From CBDDEC01 sp965226785 (lineage in GTDB: Bacteria > Chloroflexota > Dehalococcoidia > UBA2979), in the NCBI GenBank assembly GCA_965226785.1, contig CBDDEC010000002.1:558001-622000 (forward strand): a stretch of 64,000 bases of DNA, read 5' to 3'. Shown piece after piece: positions 17,140 through 25,096 of the stretch (its first letter is position 1; each line of letters opens with the position of its first letter). Below the pieces are notes generated by a model. That model saw only the letters and a program-made list of their open reading frames with translations. It did not search any database and was not told the origin of the DNA. Both the position numbers and the translations under genes were made by a program.

Positions 17140-18375
17140 CTAGAACTCGCGAACGGCCATGCGCTGCGGCTGGCGACGCCAGGTGCGGAACTTCACGTTC
17201 TTCACCCCGGCGGCGCGGCAGTAGTCTTTCGCGCGGGAGAGCATCCCGGCCGGCACGTAGAGGTAGAGCGGCGTGGTCTTGTTTTCGAGGCGCGCCCACA
17301 CGTAGGTGGCCTGATCGCGTGTCACCGTCTCCCGCGACTCGACCTGACCGATCGCCACCGGATAGGCCCCCGGCTGCTCGAGCACGACGATGTCGGGGAA
17401 CAGCTTCTCGCCGCCCAAACCGGCGCCGATCTCGATGGCCATCACGGGCTCGGGCAGATTGACGTAGGTCTGGAGGTCCGGGCTCTCCTCGCTGGGGAAG
17501 GCGAAGCGGTCCTCGGCGATCGTCTGGACGACCTGGGCGAGGTCGTAGCGACGCGACTCCTCGCTGCGCCGCCAGTCGACACCCGGCTCGCGCCACGGCG
17601 TCAAGGTGCGCTCGTGCGAAGCGGCGAAGCGAGCCAGTGTGCCCGCCTGCATCCCGAGGAAGAGCAGCAGTGCGCCGATCGCCACGGGCAGTAACACGAG
17701 GACGCCCGCGCCGATCTGCAGCGGCCGCCAGTCCGCGCCGAAGATGTGCAAGCTGCCGTCCGTGATGTCGATCCAGATGGGACCGGGGAAGATCCACATC
17801 GTGAAGAACGCGCCGACGAACACGACAAGCAGCACGAAGCTGGCTGGCGACGGCTGCGCGTAGTGCGGAACGACCGGCTTGCTGCCGTGCGTTGTGTGCG
17901 AGGGGACGGCGGGCACCTGCGCGATCTCGGCGACGGGCACCGGGGCAATAGGCGCAGCGGCTGCCGCAGGCGCAACGGGTTCGGGCGCAGCTTCGGCCGG
18001 GACTGCGGGCGTCTCGGCGACAGGCTCGGCCTCAACCGCCGGCGTTTCCTCGGCGGACGCTGGCTCTTCGGGCGCCGGAGCCGGAGCGGCCGGAGCGGCA
18101 TCGCCGCCGACCAAGGCACGCGCGGCGGTCGGGTCCTGGAACCAGAGTTCATTGATCTGGGTGAAGCGCTGCTCCTCGGCAGGGACGGTGTCCTCGGTGA
18201 AGATCGCGTCCACCGGGCAGGCCGGCTCGCACGCGCCGCAGTCGATGCAGTCGATCGGGTCGATGTAGAGCATGCGGTCGGCATCGCCGTCGAACTGGAT
18301 GCAGTCGACCGGACAGACCTCGACGCAGGACTGGTCCTTGGTGTCGATACAGGGCGAGGTAATGACGAACGTCAA
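17140..18375 (-). CDS. ferredoxin fused to membrane segment and PD-(D/E)XK-like domain
   Basis: A 411-residue multidomain protein. Residues 1-60 are a seven-iron-type ferredoxin: CIDTKDQSCVEVCPVDC and CIDCGACEPACPVDAIF supply ligands for one 3Fe or 4Fe cluster and one 4Fe cluster. An Ala/Pro/Glu linker (about 95-180) leads to two transmembrane helices (about 195-215 and 232-258). The C-terminal domain (about 300-411) has the FPDIVVLEQPG / VAIGQVES / YLYVPAGM pattern of a PD-(D/E)XK-like family, with Gln-Val-Glu where a nuclease would have Glu-X-Lys. The TTG start at 18375 is chosen because GGAGGA lies 9 nt upstream and the product begins directly at the ferredoxin. A membrane-tethered redox sensor or electron carrier is a guess. 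Confidence 0.7.
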   Translation of the reverse strand: MTFVITSPCIDTKDQSCVEVCPVDCIQFDGDADRMLYIDPIDCIDCGACEPACPVDAIFTEDTVPAEEQRFTQINELWFQDPTAARALVGGDAAPAAPAPAPEEPASAEETPAVEAEPVAETPAVPAEAAPEPVAPAAAAAPIAPVPVAEIAQVPAVPSHTTHGSKPVVPHYAQPSPASFVLLVVFVGAFFTMWIFPGPIWIDITDGSLHIFGADWRPLQIGAGVLVLLPVAIGALLLFLGMQAGTLARFAASHERTLTPWREPGVDWRRSEESRRYDLAQVVQTIAEDRFAFPSEESPDLQTYVNLPEPVMAIEIGAGLGGEKLFPDIVVLEQPGAYPVAIGQVESRETVTRDQATYVWARLENKTTPLYLYVPAGMLSRAKDYCRAAGVKNVKFRTWRRQPQRMAVREF

Positions 18376-18709
18376 GCTGCGGCGTCCTCCGCGTGCGCCG
18401 CCCATCGGGTACGGCCGCCGCAATCGTACGCAAGCCCCCCTGCATGATCCATCCTCGATGACATCGCCGTGCGACCTCCGCTCAGTTCCCAGCGGGGCGC
18501 GACCGGGGAACTAGTGGATCCCCCCGATGGCGGCGCGCTGAGTGCTCGCTACGGTGGGTGCGCTCACACACCTAACGCGGCCCTGCCGTGCACCCCGCGT
18601 GAGGCGGCCGCCCTGCGGCGGCGTTCGCGACGCGCGAGGTGGATCGACGGTGACGCCGGGCGAAGGACCGCTCGGCGCCGCCACCCCATCTCACCTCGAC
18701 GAGCCCTGC
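18376..18709 (-). other. intergenic stretch without a supported gene
   Basis: 334 nt between two minus-strand genes. Open frames here are Arg-rich and lack family features. It must contain the ferredoxin-fusion promoter, but I see no clear -35/-10 pair. A short stem GGGGA/TCCCC lies at 18505-18523. No tRNA or known small RNA recognised. Confidence 0.5.
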
Positions 18710-19987
18710 CTACGAAGCGCCCTCGAAGAAGCCGGCCGGCATCTCCGCCATACCGGCGTCCTGCGCCAGCAACCGCTCGAGGTGTGGCGTCACTCCGAGC
18801 AACCGCGTCAGCGACCGATATTCTCCAACGAGCGCGGCCGGTGCAGCGCCCGCCCCGCGTGCGGCGCGGATCATCTGGTTGCGCAGCGTGTCCTCGGCGT
18901 CGATGAACTCGATGACATCGGTGCGGTAGCCGGCGAGTCGCAGCAACTGGGCCCGCAGCGCATCCGTCGCGAGGTCGAGCGCCTGCTCGCGCAGGATGCC
19001 GTGACGCCACAGCGGCCGCAGCCCCTCGGCCGCGCCTTCCGTCGATGCGGCCTGCGCCTGCAGGTCGTGGTGGCAGCACGGCACGGCGAGGATCAGCGCT
19101 GCGCCCCACCGCATCCCCTGCGCAATCGCCTCGTCGGTCGCGGTGTCACAGGCGTGCAGCGACAGCACGACATCGGGTGCGGCGTCCGCGGGTCGGTAAT
19201 CGACGATCGCGCTCGAGTGGAACTCGAGGCCGTCCCAGCCGAGGGCGCGAGCCCGCTGCTCCTGTTGGGCGACCAGTTGCGCATTCGCATCGACGCCCAC
19301 GAGGCGGCAGTCGATGCCTCGCACGTTCCGCAGGTAGTGAACGATGGCGAAGCTCAGCTCGCTGCGCCCGCAGCCGGCGTCCAGCAGCTGCAGCGGCCCC
19401 GTCGGCTCCCCGGCGCTGTCGAGGTCGAGCGCGTCGCGGACGATGCGCAGGAAGTGGTCGATCTGGCGCAGCTTGCGCGAGCGGTCAGCCCGCACGCGCC
19501 CGTCCGCTGTGAGCACACCGATCGAGGTCAGGAACGGGTCGGGGCGGCCCTCGGCGTCGCGCAGGGGCAAGAGGCGCTCGCGTTCGCGATCGTGCGCCAG
19601 GTCGGCCACGAGCTCCGCCTCGTTCGCTGAGCGCGTCAACCGCGGCACACCGCGGTTGCTGATGCGCACCTGCACCTGCTCGCCGGTGGTGTGCAGGTCG
19701 ATGCGGCGGAACGGCGCCGCGAGCAGCTCGTTCAGGAGTTCGCGTGCCTCGGCGCCGTGCGCGTTGCGAGCGCGCTCCTGTTCGCCTTCCGTGTACGTGA
19801 ACTGCAGCTGCCGGCCGGCGCGCAGCATGACCGGGCGCACGACCACGCGCTGCCATTCGATCGCATGCCCGCGACGCCGCCCGCCGAACGTCGCGCGGAC
19901 GAACGCGCCATCGTCGAGGACGATCGAACGCACGGCGTCGGGCGTGTCCTCGAGCGCGCTGTCTGCCGCGACCGGCTTCGTCACCAC
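18710..19987 (-). CDS. SAM-dependent methyltransferase (Methyltransf_32-like)
   Basis: A 425-residue cytoplasmic enzyme. The N-terminal 150 residues form a domain of unknown role (RVVVRPVMLRAGRQLQFTY). The C-terminal Rossmann methyltransferase has motif I LLDAGCGRSELSFAIVHYL, then RLVGVDANAQLV, VLSLHACDTATDEAI and the signature VPCCHHDL. The PCCHH element is typical of the Methyltransf_32 group, related to eukaryotic tRNA and protein methyltransferases. Target unknown. GTG start with GAGGAG 6 nt upstream. Confidence 0.8.
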   Translation of the reverse strand: MVTKPVAADSALEDTPDAVRSIVLDDGAFVRATFGGRRRGHAIEWQRVVVRPVMLRAGRQLQFTYTEGEQERARNAHGAEARELLNELLAAPFRRIDLHTTGEQVQVRISNRGVPRLTRSANEAELVADLAHDRERERLLPLRDAEGRPDPFLTSIGVLTADGRVRADRSRKLRQIDHFLRIVRDALDLDSAGEPTGPLQLLDAGCGRSELSFAIVHYLRNVRGIDCRLVGVDANAQLVAQQEQRARALGWDGLEFHSSAIVDYRPADAAPDVVLSLHACDTATDEAIAQGMRWGAALILAVPCCHHDLQAQAASTEGAAEGLRPLWRHGILREQALDLATDALRAQLLRLAGYRTDVIEFIDAEDTLRNQMIRAARGAGAAPAALVGEYRSLTRLLGVTPHLERLLAQDAGMAEMPAGFFEGAS

Positions 19988-20065
19988 GGTCTCCTCGTCG
20001 TACCGATCGAGGATAGCGGCGTGGGTCGCACGCGCGTGGCCGACGAGGCTCAGACCGTCAGATCG

Positions 20066-21100
20066 TCAGACCGTCGTGGCCGCCTCGGTCTCCATGGCGC
20101 GCGTGTACCCGCCCTGGCGGGCGGCCGCGGTGACGCGGGCCCGGTGGAGGAGCGCTTCCTGGGCGGCCGGGACGTTGTCCGCTACCCCACCCCAGACCGT
20201 GAGCGGCGTCGCCTGCAAGGCGCGCCCGTACGAGAACGTCAGCTCCCAGGGCCGCCGCAGGCTCGAACGGTTCATCGCGTCGAGGTTATCCGTGGCCTCC
20301 TCGTCCGACTGGCCACCAGAGAGGAACGCGATCCCAGGCACGGCGGCCGGGACCGCCCGCAGGAAGCAGCGAATCGTCGCGTCCGCCACCTCCTCGGCGC
20401 TCGCGCGGTTGGAGGCGTCGGCGCCCGACAGCACCATGTTTGGCTTGAGCACGATCCCCTTGAGCTCGACGCCCTGCGAGGCGAGCTCCCCAAAGGTCGC
20501 GCGCAACGTGTCCTCGGTCACTTCGAAACAACGCTCGATTGAGTGATCGCCGTCCATCAGCACCTCGGGCTCGACGATCGGGACCAGACCGGTCTCCTGC
20601 GACAGCGCCGCCATGCGGCCCAACGCGTGCGCGTTGACTCGGATCGCCGTCCTCGAGGGCAGGCCCTCGCCGATGTTGATGACGGCGCGCCATTTGGTGA
20701 ACTGCGCGCCCAACTCGCGATACTCGACGAGGCGGTCGCGCAGGCCGTCGAGGCCTTCCGTGACCGTCTCGCCCGGGTGGCCGGCAAGGTCCTTGGTGCC
20801 CAGATCGATCTTGATGCCGGCGATCACGCCTGCCTCGGACAGCACGTCGACCATGCGGCGGCCGTCGCTGGTCTCCTGCCGGATCGTCTCGTCGAAGAGG
20901 ATGACACCGCTGATCGAGTCGCCGAGCCCGGGCGAGGTGAAGAGCAGTTCGCGCCAGGCGCGCCGGTTGTCCTCCGTCGAGGGGGTGTCGATGCTCGTCA
21001 GGCGGCGCTCGATGGTGCCGGCGGACTCGTCCGCGGCGAGGATGCCCTTACCGGGCTGCACCATCGCCTCGGCGACGGCTGCAAGTTCCTGGCTACCCAT
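20066..21100 (-). CDS. class I fructose-bisphosphate aldolase
   Basis: Cleaves fructose-1,6-bisphosphate into two triose phosphates through a Schiff base in glycolysis and gluconeogenesis. At 344 residues it resembles the eukaryotic-type class I enzyme: GKGILAADESAGTI near the start, EDNRRAWRELLF, IKIDLGTKDLAG, and the Schiff-base Lys in ELKGIVLKPNMVL near residue 230, followed by FLSGGQSDEEAT and WELTFSYGRALQ. The metal-dependent class II motifs are absent. It is separated from its neighbours, so probably a single-gene unit. Confidence 0.95.
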   Translation of the reverse strand: MGSQELAAVAEAMVQPGKGILAADESAGTIERRLTSIDTPSTEDNRRAWRELLFTSPGLGDSISGVILFDETIRQETSDGRRMVDVLSEAGVIAGIKIDLGTKDLAGHPGETVTEGLDGLRDRLVEYRELGAQFTKWRAVINIGEGLPSRTAIRVNAHALGRMAALSQETGLVPIVEPEVLMDGDHSIERCFEVTEDTLRATFGELASQGVELKGIVLKPNMVLSGADASNRASAEEVADATIRCFLRAVPAAVPGIAFLSGGQSDEEATDNLDAMNRSSLRRPWELTFSYGRALQATPLTVWGGVADNVPAAQEALLHRARVTAAARQGGYTRAMETEAATTV

Positions 21101-21140
21101 GGCGACCCCCGTCCCTGCCGCTGTGACGGCGGCCCGGCGC

Positions 21141-21869
21141 TCATGCTACTCCCGTCTCCCGGCTCGGGTGAACCGGAAACTCGGCGGCGTTTGGCGACGG
21201 CCTCGATGGCTCGGGAGCGCTCGCGTTGGCACAGACATCGTCGAGCAGACGGTCGCTCGCCGCGCGGAGCTCGGCAGCCGTCTCAGCGACGGCAGCGTCG
21301 GCCGCTGTGACCTGTCCCAGGCCCAGGCGCGTGGCGTCGATGGCGAGCTTGGCGAGCACGCGCAGCAGCGTATCGAGCTCCGCCCGCGCGGCCTCCGAGC
21401 GACGCACGAGCAGGCCGCTCACACGATCTATCTCTTCGAGGAAGGGTGTGTACTGCGTCCCGGCGCCGCGCGTGGAGGCCTGACCGATCAGCTCCGCCGC
21501 GGCCGCGGCATCCTCGACGAGCGTGCGGTGTTCGGCGCAGGTCAAAGGTGTCGGCGGCGAACCGGCCGTGGTCACAGGCTCATCGCGCGGTAGCAAGAGC
21601 ACCTGGCCGACATCGATCAGGTTCGGATCCGAGATCTCGTTCGCGACGACGAGTTCAGCCACGGAGACGCCGAGGCGGGCGGCGATGCCGTCGAGCGTGT
21701 CGCCGGAGACGACGGTGTAACTGCGAGCCTCGGGCGTCGGGGGAGCCGTCGCCTGCGAGATGCTCTCGCCGTCATCGTCTCCGCAGGCAGCCACCAGCAG
21801 CAGGGCCGCCAACACCACCGCCAAGAGGCGGGCGGCATGCAAGCGGCGGGCTGGTCGGGTACGAAGCAT
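21141..21869 (-). CDS. LysM-domain lipoprotein
   Basis: A 242-residue envelope lipoprotein. The signal peptide ends in LVAAC (lipobox, Cys about 29). A short linker is followed by one LysM domain (YTVVSGDTLDGIAARLGVS ... NEISDPNLIDVGQVLLLP, about 49-93), which binds peptidoglycan or chitin-like glycans. The rest is helical (LVEDAAAAAELIGQ, DTLLRVLAKLAIDATRLGL), possibly a coiled bundle. No catalytic motif. It probably tethers something to the cell wall or acts as a structural lipoprotein. Confidence 0.8.
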   Translation of the reverse strand: MLRTRPARRLHAARLLAVVLAALLLVAACGDDDGESISQATAPPTPEARSYTVVSGDTLDGIAARLGVSVAELVVANEISDPNLIDVGQVLLLPRDEPVTTAGSPPTPLTCAEHRTLVEDAAAAAELIGQASTRGAGTQYTPFLEEIDRVSGLLVRRSEAARAELDTLLRVLAKLAIDATRLGLGQVTAADAAVAETAAELRAASDRLLDDVCANASAPEPSRPSPNAAEFPVHPSRETGVA

Positions 21870-22261
21870 GCGCTGGTGATCCCTTGAGGTCCGGACGCCG
21901 ATTGAGCGTCTCCTACAGTGCCAGACGATGGCGTCTCAGAGGCCTGAAGCCGCCCGGGCAAGCCAAGAATTTGTCAGGTCCAACGGCCGCAGTCTGCGAC
22001 AGTTCTCCCTGACGCCTTGACTGAACGCCAGATTGCGTGAAAATCATCACATGCGACAGGACGTCACCCGCACCCGCCAGGCCCTCTCCGGCACGGACGC
22101 CTCCGATCAGACCGGGGCGAACGGCCTCGATCGCCTGCGCGGCGCTCGCGTAGGTGACATTCGCATCCGCCGACCTCGTGGTGACCGGCGCGGTGGCATG
22201 CTCCGCGCCCTGCGAGCTTTGCCGAGCGCGATCCGTCGCGTCAACCCCTTCGGTTAAAGCG
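21870..22261. other. intergenic stretch with one promoter-like element
   Basis: 392 nt between two minus-strand genes. A plus-strand TTGACT (22017-22022) with AATCAT 19 nt downstream could start a transcript toward the small frame at 22051. No recognisable structured RNA. The minus strand here must carry the LysM-lipoprotein promoter, but none stands out. Confidence 0.4.
22051..22257 (+). CDS. doubtful 68-codon open frame
   Basis: An open frame from ATG 22051 to TAA 22257 coding an Arg-rich peptide (MRQDVTRTRQALSGTDASDQ at the start) with no hydrophobic segment. Support is limited to a promoter-like TTGACT just upstream and high third-position GC, which shadows also show. It may be a non-coding transcript or nothing at all. 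Confidence 0.2.
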   Translation: MRQDVTRTRQALSGTDASDQTGANGLDRLRGARVGDIRIRRPRGDRRGGMLRALRALPSAIRRVNPFG

Positions 22262-23404
22262 CTAGCCCGCACCCGACTCCGCCCGCGCCGCCTCGACCAG
22301 TGCCTCGATATCGTCGCGTCCGCCCGCGCCGCGCACCCGAGCGAGGAAGTCGCCCAGGTCGGCCGACAGCGCGCGCAGCTCGCGCAGCTGCGGGCCGAGC
22401 GGGTCCACCGAGTCCGGGCGAGCCGCGTACGTGCCGAACCAGGCGAAGAACGCCTGGTTGATCTTGCGGATGCACACGCCCGCCGCGCACAGCTCGTCAC
22501 GGACCTCGTCCATGCGGCGCTCCGCATCGTCGACGCGGCCCGCCGCGAGCAGGTCATCGACCTCGATGCGGAGGTTCCGCAGCACCTCGTTGCGGTCGAT
22601 CGAGGGCGACTCGCGGGGCGGCGCTGGGGTCGTTGGATCGCCGAAGCGCTCGATCACCATCGCCCCGACCTCGTCGCCCACGATGTCAGCCACCGTCTCG
22701 TTGATCGACTCAGCGTCGCTCGACAGGAAGTAGCGCGCTCCCAGCGGATAGAACGCGAGGTAGTGGTGCACCCACTCGTGCGCCGCGGTCTCGAGCGTGC
22801 CTCGGTAGGAGCGCGTGTCTGTCACGATTGCGGGATAGGTCGCGATGCCGCCAGAGCGCACGACGAGCGCGGCGATGTCGTCATTGTCGGCCTCGGCGCC
22901 CTGCTCGATCGACTCGATGCCCTCGATGGTGAGGTCGGGTCGAAGCAGGCTCGTCGACCGGCGCTCGATGTGGTCGCGCGGCGAGGTCACGAGCACGCGC
23001 GGCGGCGTCACCAGCTCCACGTCGACCGGCGGCCAGATCGAGAGTGGACCGAGCAGCGGCAGACGGGCGTTCAGGCCGAGGTCCTGCAACACCGCGTCGA
23101 TGCGACCCTCGATCGAGGCCTCGACGGCGTTCTCGATGCCGCTGCCTTCGCCCGACCGATCGTCGAGCGCGAAGTACTCCGCGATCACCTCGTCCGCGTC
23201 TCGGTCGTCGCGCAGCGGCGCGCCGATGGCATGGACGAGCTTGCCAAGCAGCGTGTTGCGCTCCCAGCGCACGAGGTCAAAGCGGTCGCCCGACCGGGCA
23301 TCGCGAATGGCGGCGGCGCTCCCGACGAGGAGCGCGGCGACGATGAAGACGGCCACGACGATCGCCAGCCGGCGTCGGTCCGCGCCTCGTTGGTATTCCG
23401 CCAC
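22262..23404 (-). CDS. membrane-anchored zinc-metallopeptidase-like protein
   Basis: A 380-residue protein with one N-terminal transmembrane helix (about 13-34, AIVVAVFIVAALLVGSAAA) and a large outside domain. A zincin motif is present, HEWVHH within TLETAAHEWVHHYLAF (about 210), followed 25-35 residues on by SINETVADIVGDEVGA, where a Glu could be the third zinc ligand (gluzincin layout). The rest is helical with two Cys (ELCAAGVCI). I do not recognise a named family. GTG start with GGAGAGG 6 nt upstream. A secreted or surface peptidase is the best reading; substrate unknown. Confidence 0.65.
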   Translation of the reverse strand: MAEYQRGADRRRLAIVVAVFIVAALLVGSAAAIRDARSGDRFDLVRWERNTLLGKLVHAIGAPLRDDRDADEVIAEYFALDDRSGEGSGIENAVEASIEGRIDAVLQDLGLNARLPLLGPLSIWPPVDVELVTPPRVLVTSPRDHIERRSTSLLRPDLTIEGIESIEQGAEADNDDIAALVVRSGGIATYPAIVTDTRSYRGTLETAAHEWVHHYLAFYPLGARYFLSSDAESINETVADIVGDEVGAMVIERFGDPTTPAPPRESPSIDRNEVLRNLRIEVDDLLAAGRVDDAERRMDEVRDELCAAGVCIRKINQAFFAWFGTYAARPDSVDPLGPQLRELRALSADLGDFLARVRGAGGRDDIEALVEAARAESGAG

Positions 23405-23483
23405 GAGCGTCCTCTCCGGGTGGCTCCGGATCCACGATACGGGGCCACCGCGGTCGCTCGCACGGACGCCGACCCGACCCGCG

Positions 23484-23497
23484 TATGATCGGTCGCG
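23484..23497 (+). promoter_or_regulatory. -10 element before the RDD-like gene
   Basis: TATGAT (23484-23489), 8 nt before the ATG at 23498 and without a Shine-Dalgarno sequence, fits a leaderless start. The -35 region (near TCGCAC) is weak. Confidence 0.35.
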
Positions 23498-24061
23498 ATG
23501 TCGCTCCAGGAAGTAGACGCCGGCCCGACTTCAGCCCCGCCCCTCTCGACCAGCGCCGCACCCGTGGCGCGTTGGGCGCGCCTTCGTGCGCTCGGCCGCG
23601 ACCTCGGCGCCCTCGTGGCTGCCGAAACCGTCGTCGCGGCGCTCGCGGTGCTCTGGCTCGTCGCGCGGACCGAGGCGGGGCGCATGGACATCGGTGACGG
23701 CGACGCGGCGATCGCCATGGCCCTCGTTGGCGGCGTCGTGCCGGCCTGGCTGGCATGGCTGGCGCTGCACAGCCTCCAGGGTGCGACGCCGGGCCAGCGT
23801 CACGCGGGACTGCTCGTTGCGGCGCAACGCCCCCGCGACCATCTGCTGCGGCTCGCGCTGGATCCTCGAGGGCTCGTTGGTTGGCTCTGGCTGGCCGCGC
23901 TGTTGTGGCTCGGTGAGGCGCCGCTGCTGCGCTGGCTGGCACTGTTCGCGCTGGCAGGCGTCGTGGCGATCGTCGCCGCCTCGGCCTGGCTCTGGCTGTT
24001 CGGCCCGCACGCACGAGCGCTGCACGACCGCCTGTCGCGTACGACACTGGTAGCGCGATGA
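23498..24061 (+). CDS. RDD-like membrane protein
   Basis: A 187-residue integral membrane protein with about four hydrophobic segments (ETVVAALAVLWLVA, AMALVGGVVPAWLAWLAL, LVGWLWLAALLWL, LALFALAGVVAIVAASAWLW). It has the RDD-family pattern: an Arg-containing first segment, GATPGQRHAGLLV matching the GqTpGKrllGl motif, and a C-terminal HDRLSRTTLVAR matching hDrlxxTxvv. RDD proteins are poorly understood; some are linked to ion exchange. The last codons overlap the next gene start (ATGA). Confidence 0.65.
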   Translation: MSLQEVDAGPTSAPPLSTSAAPVARWARLRALGRDLGALVAAETVVAALAVLWLVARTEAGRMDIGDGDAAIAMALVGGVVPAWLAWLALHSLQGATPGQRHAGLLVAAQRPRDHLLRLALDPRGLVGWLWLAALLWLGEAPLLRWLALFALAGVVAIVAASAWLWLFGPHARALHDRLSRTTLVAR

Positions 24062-24999
24062 GCCAGCAACCTGACGCCCCGCCCGGCGACGGGCACGAGG
24101 ACCATCAGGCGCCGGTGATCGCCGACGGCGCATCATTCGGACGCGCGCCTCAGCTGCCGTCGCGCCAGAACCTGGAGGCTGGGGGCGACCGCAACTCGCT
24201 GGTATGGGGCCTGGGGGTGGCCGCGACGATCGTGATCGCGCTCTGGGCCATCGCCCTTTCGGTTTCCCAGGCGACGAGCCGCGAAGTGGCACGGCCGGTC
24301 TCCGAACGGGGCGTCGCCGTCCTCACCGGCATCGACGGGCTGCTCGACCTGCACCTCGACGAGGTCCGCGCGACCGCAGAGGGTCTCGACGACACGGCAC
24401 TGGTCGCCCTGCCCGGCTACCCGGCGCTCGACGCGACGTGGCTCGCCGTCGAGGCGCGCACCGCCAGCCGCGACCGGCTGCGCGGGTTGCTGCTGAGCCG
24501 AACGGCGGACCTCGTCTACGTGGACGGCGTGACCATCCTCGCCGAGGGTGGCGGCACGTTCGAAGGCGGCACGTTCTCGACCAGCGCTGGCGTGCGGCGC
24601 GTCCTCAACACGCTCTCGCAGAGCAATCACGACCGCGTCTCGACGTTTGTGTGGCCGCTGGGGCTGCTGGCGCTGGCGCTCTCGATCGCGCTCGCGATCG
24701 CTGGTACCGGGTTCGCTCGGTACTCGATCTTCGGTACCACGCTGCTGCTCGGCGCGCTGCCCGCGATCGTCATCGGCGCCGGGCTGCGCGCGGTCGTGGG
24801 GCTTGCGGGCTCCGATGGGACCGCGGTCGCCGAGGAGTTCTCAGAGCTTGCCGCGACCGTCGCGTGGATGCCGGCGCGAGCGGGCGTCACGCTGTTCCTC
24901 GTCGGGCTGGCGCTGATCATCCCGGCGCTCGTCCTGCACGCGCTGTTCGACCGCTCGATCGGTCGCGAGCCGGGTCACCTCACGCGGGCCCCGCGCTAA
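24058..24999 (+). CDS. multi-pass membrane protein of unknown function
   Basis: A 313-residue protein. A hydrophilic N-terminus precedes a first helix (about 48-70, LVWGLGVAATIVIALWAIAL). An outside domain (about 75-195) follows, then three more helices near 200-220, 225-250 and 275-300 (VTLFLVGLALIIPALVLHAL). The outside part includes RGLLLSRTADLVYVDGVTI. No family recognised. Four-base overlap with the RDD-like gene makes a two-gene membrane operon. Confidence 0.6.
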   Translation: MSQQPDAPPGDGHEDHQAPVIADGASFGRAPQLPSRQNLEAGGDRNSLVWGLGVAATIVIALWAIALSVSQATSREVARPVSERGVAVLTGIDGLLDLHLDEVRATAEGLDDTALVALPGYPALDATWLAVEARTASRDRLRGLLLSRTADLVYVDGVTILAEGGGTFEGGTFSTSAGVRRVLNTLSQSNHDRVSTFVWPLGLLALALSIALAIAGTGFARYSIFGTTLLLGALPAIVIGAGLRAVVGLAGSDGTAVAEEFSELAATVAWMPARAGVTLFLVGLALIIPALVLHALFDRSIGREPGHLTRAPR

Positions 25000-25022
25000 G
25001 CCCTCCAAGGCACGGCGAGACG

Positions 25023-25051
25023 TTGACGCTGCACCGGCGCGCACGTAGCGT
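25023..25051 (+). promoter_or_regulatory. promoter of the malyl-CoA lyase operon
   Basis: TTGACG (25023-25028), a 17-nt spacer, TAGCGT (25046-25051). Predicted start about 25058, leaving a leader of about 40 nt to the mcl ATG at 25097. Confidence 0.4.
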
Positions 25052-25096
25052 CCGGCTCGCATTGAACGTTCGACGATCGGCCGTGGGTTACCTGTC

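Noticed and set aside
18505..18525. GAACTAGTGGATCCCCC, adjoining SpeI and BamHI sites, equal to part of a common cloning-vector polylinker.
   Set aside because: The match is only 17 nt and neither flank continues into polylinker sequence, so vector contamination is not supported. A read check across this point would settle it.
22033..22557. Possible coding on the minus strand in the 21870-22261 gap (segment reading GLIGGVRAGEGLAGAGDVLS).
   Set aside because: No start codon lies in frame near it without running deep into the zincin gene, and it has no recognisable family.
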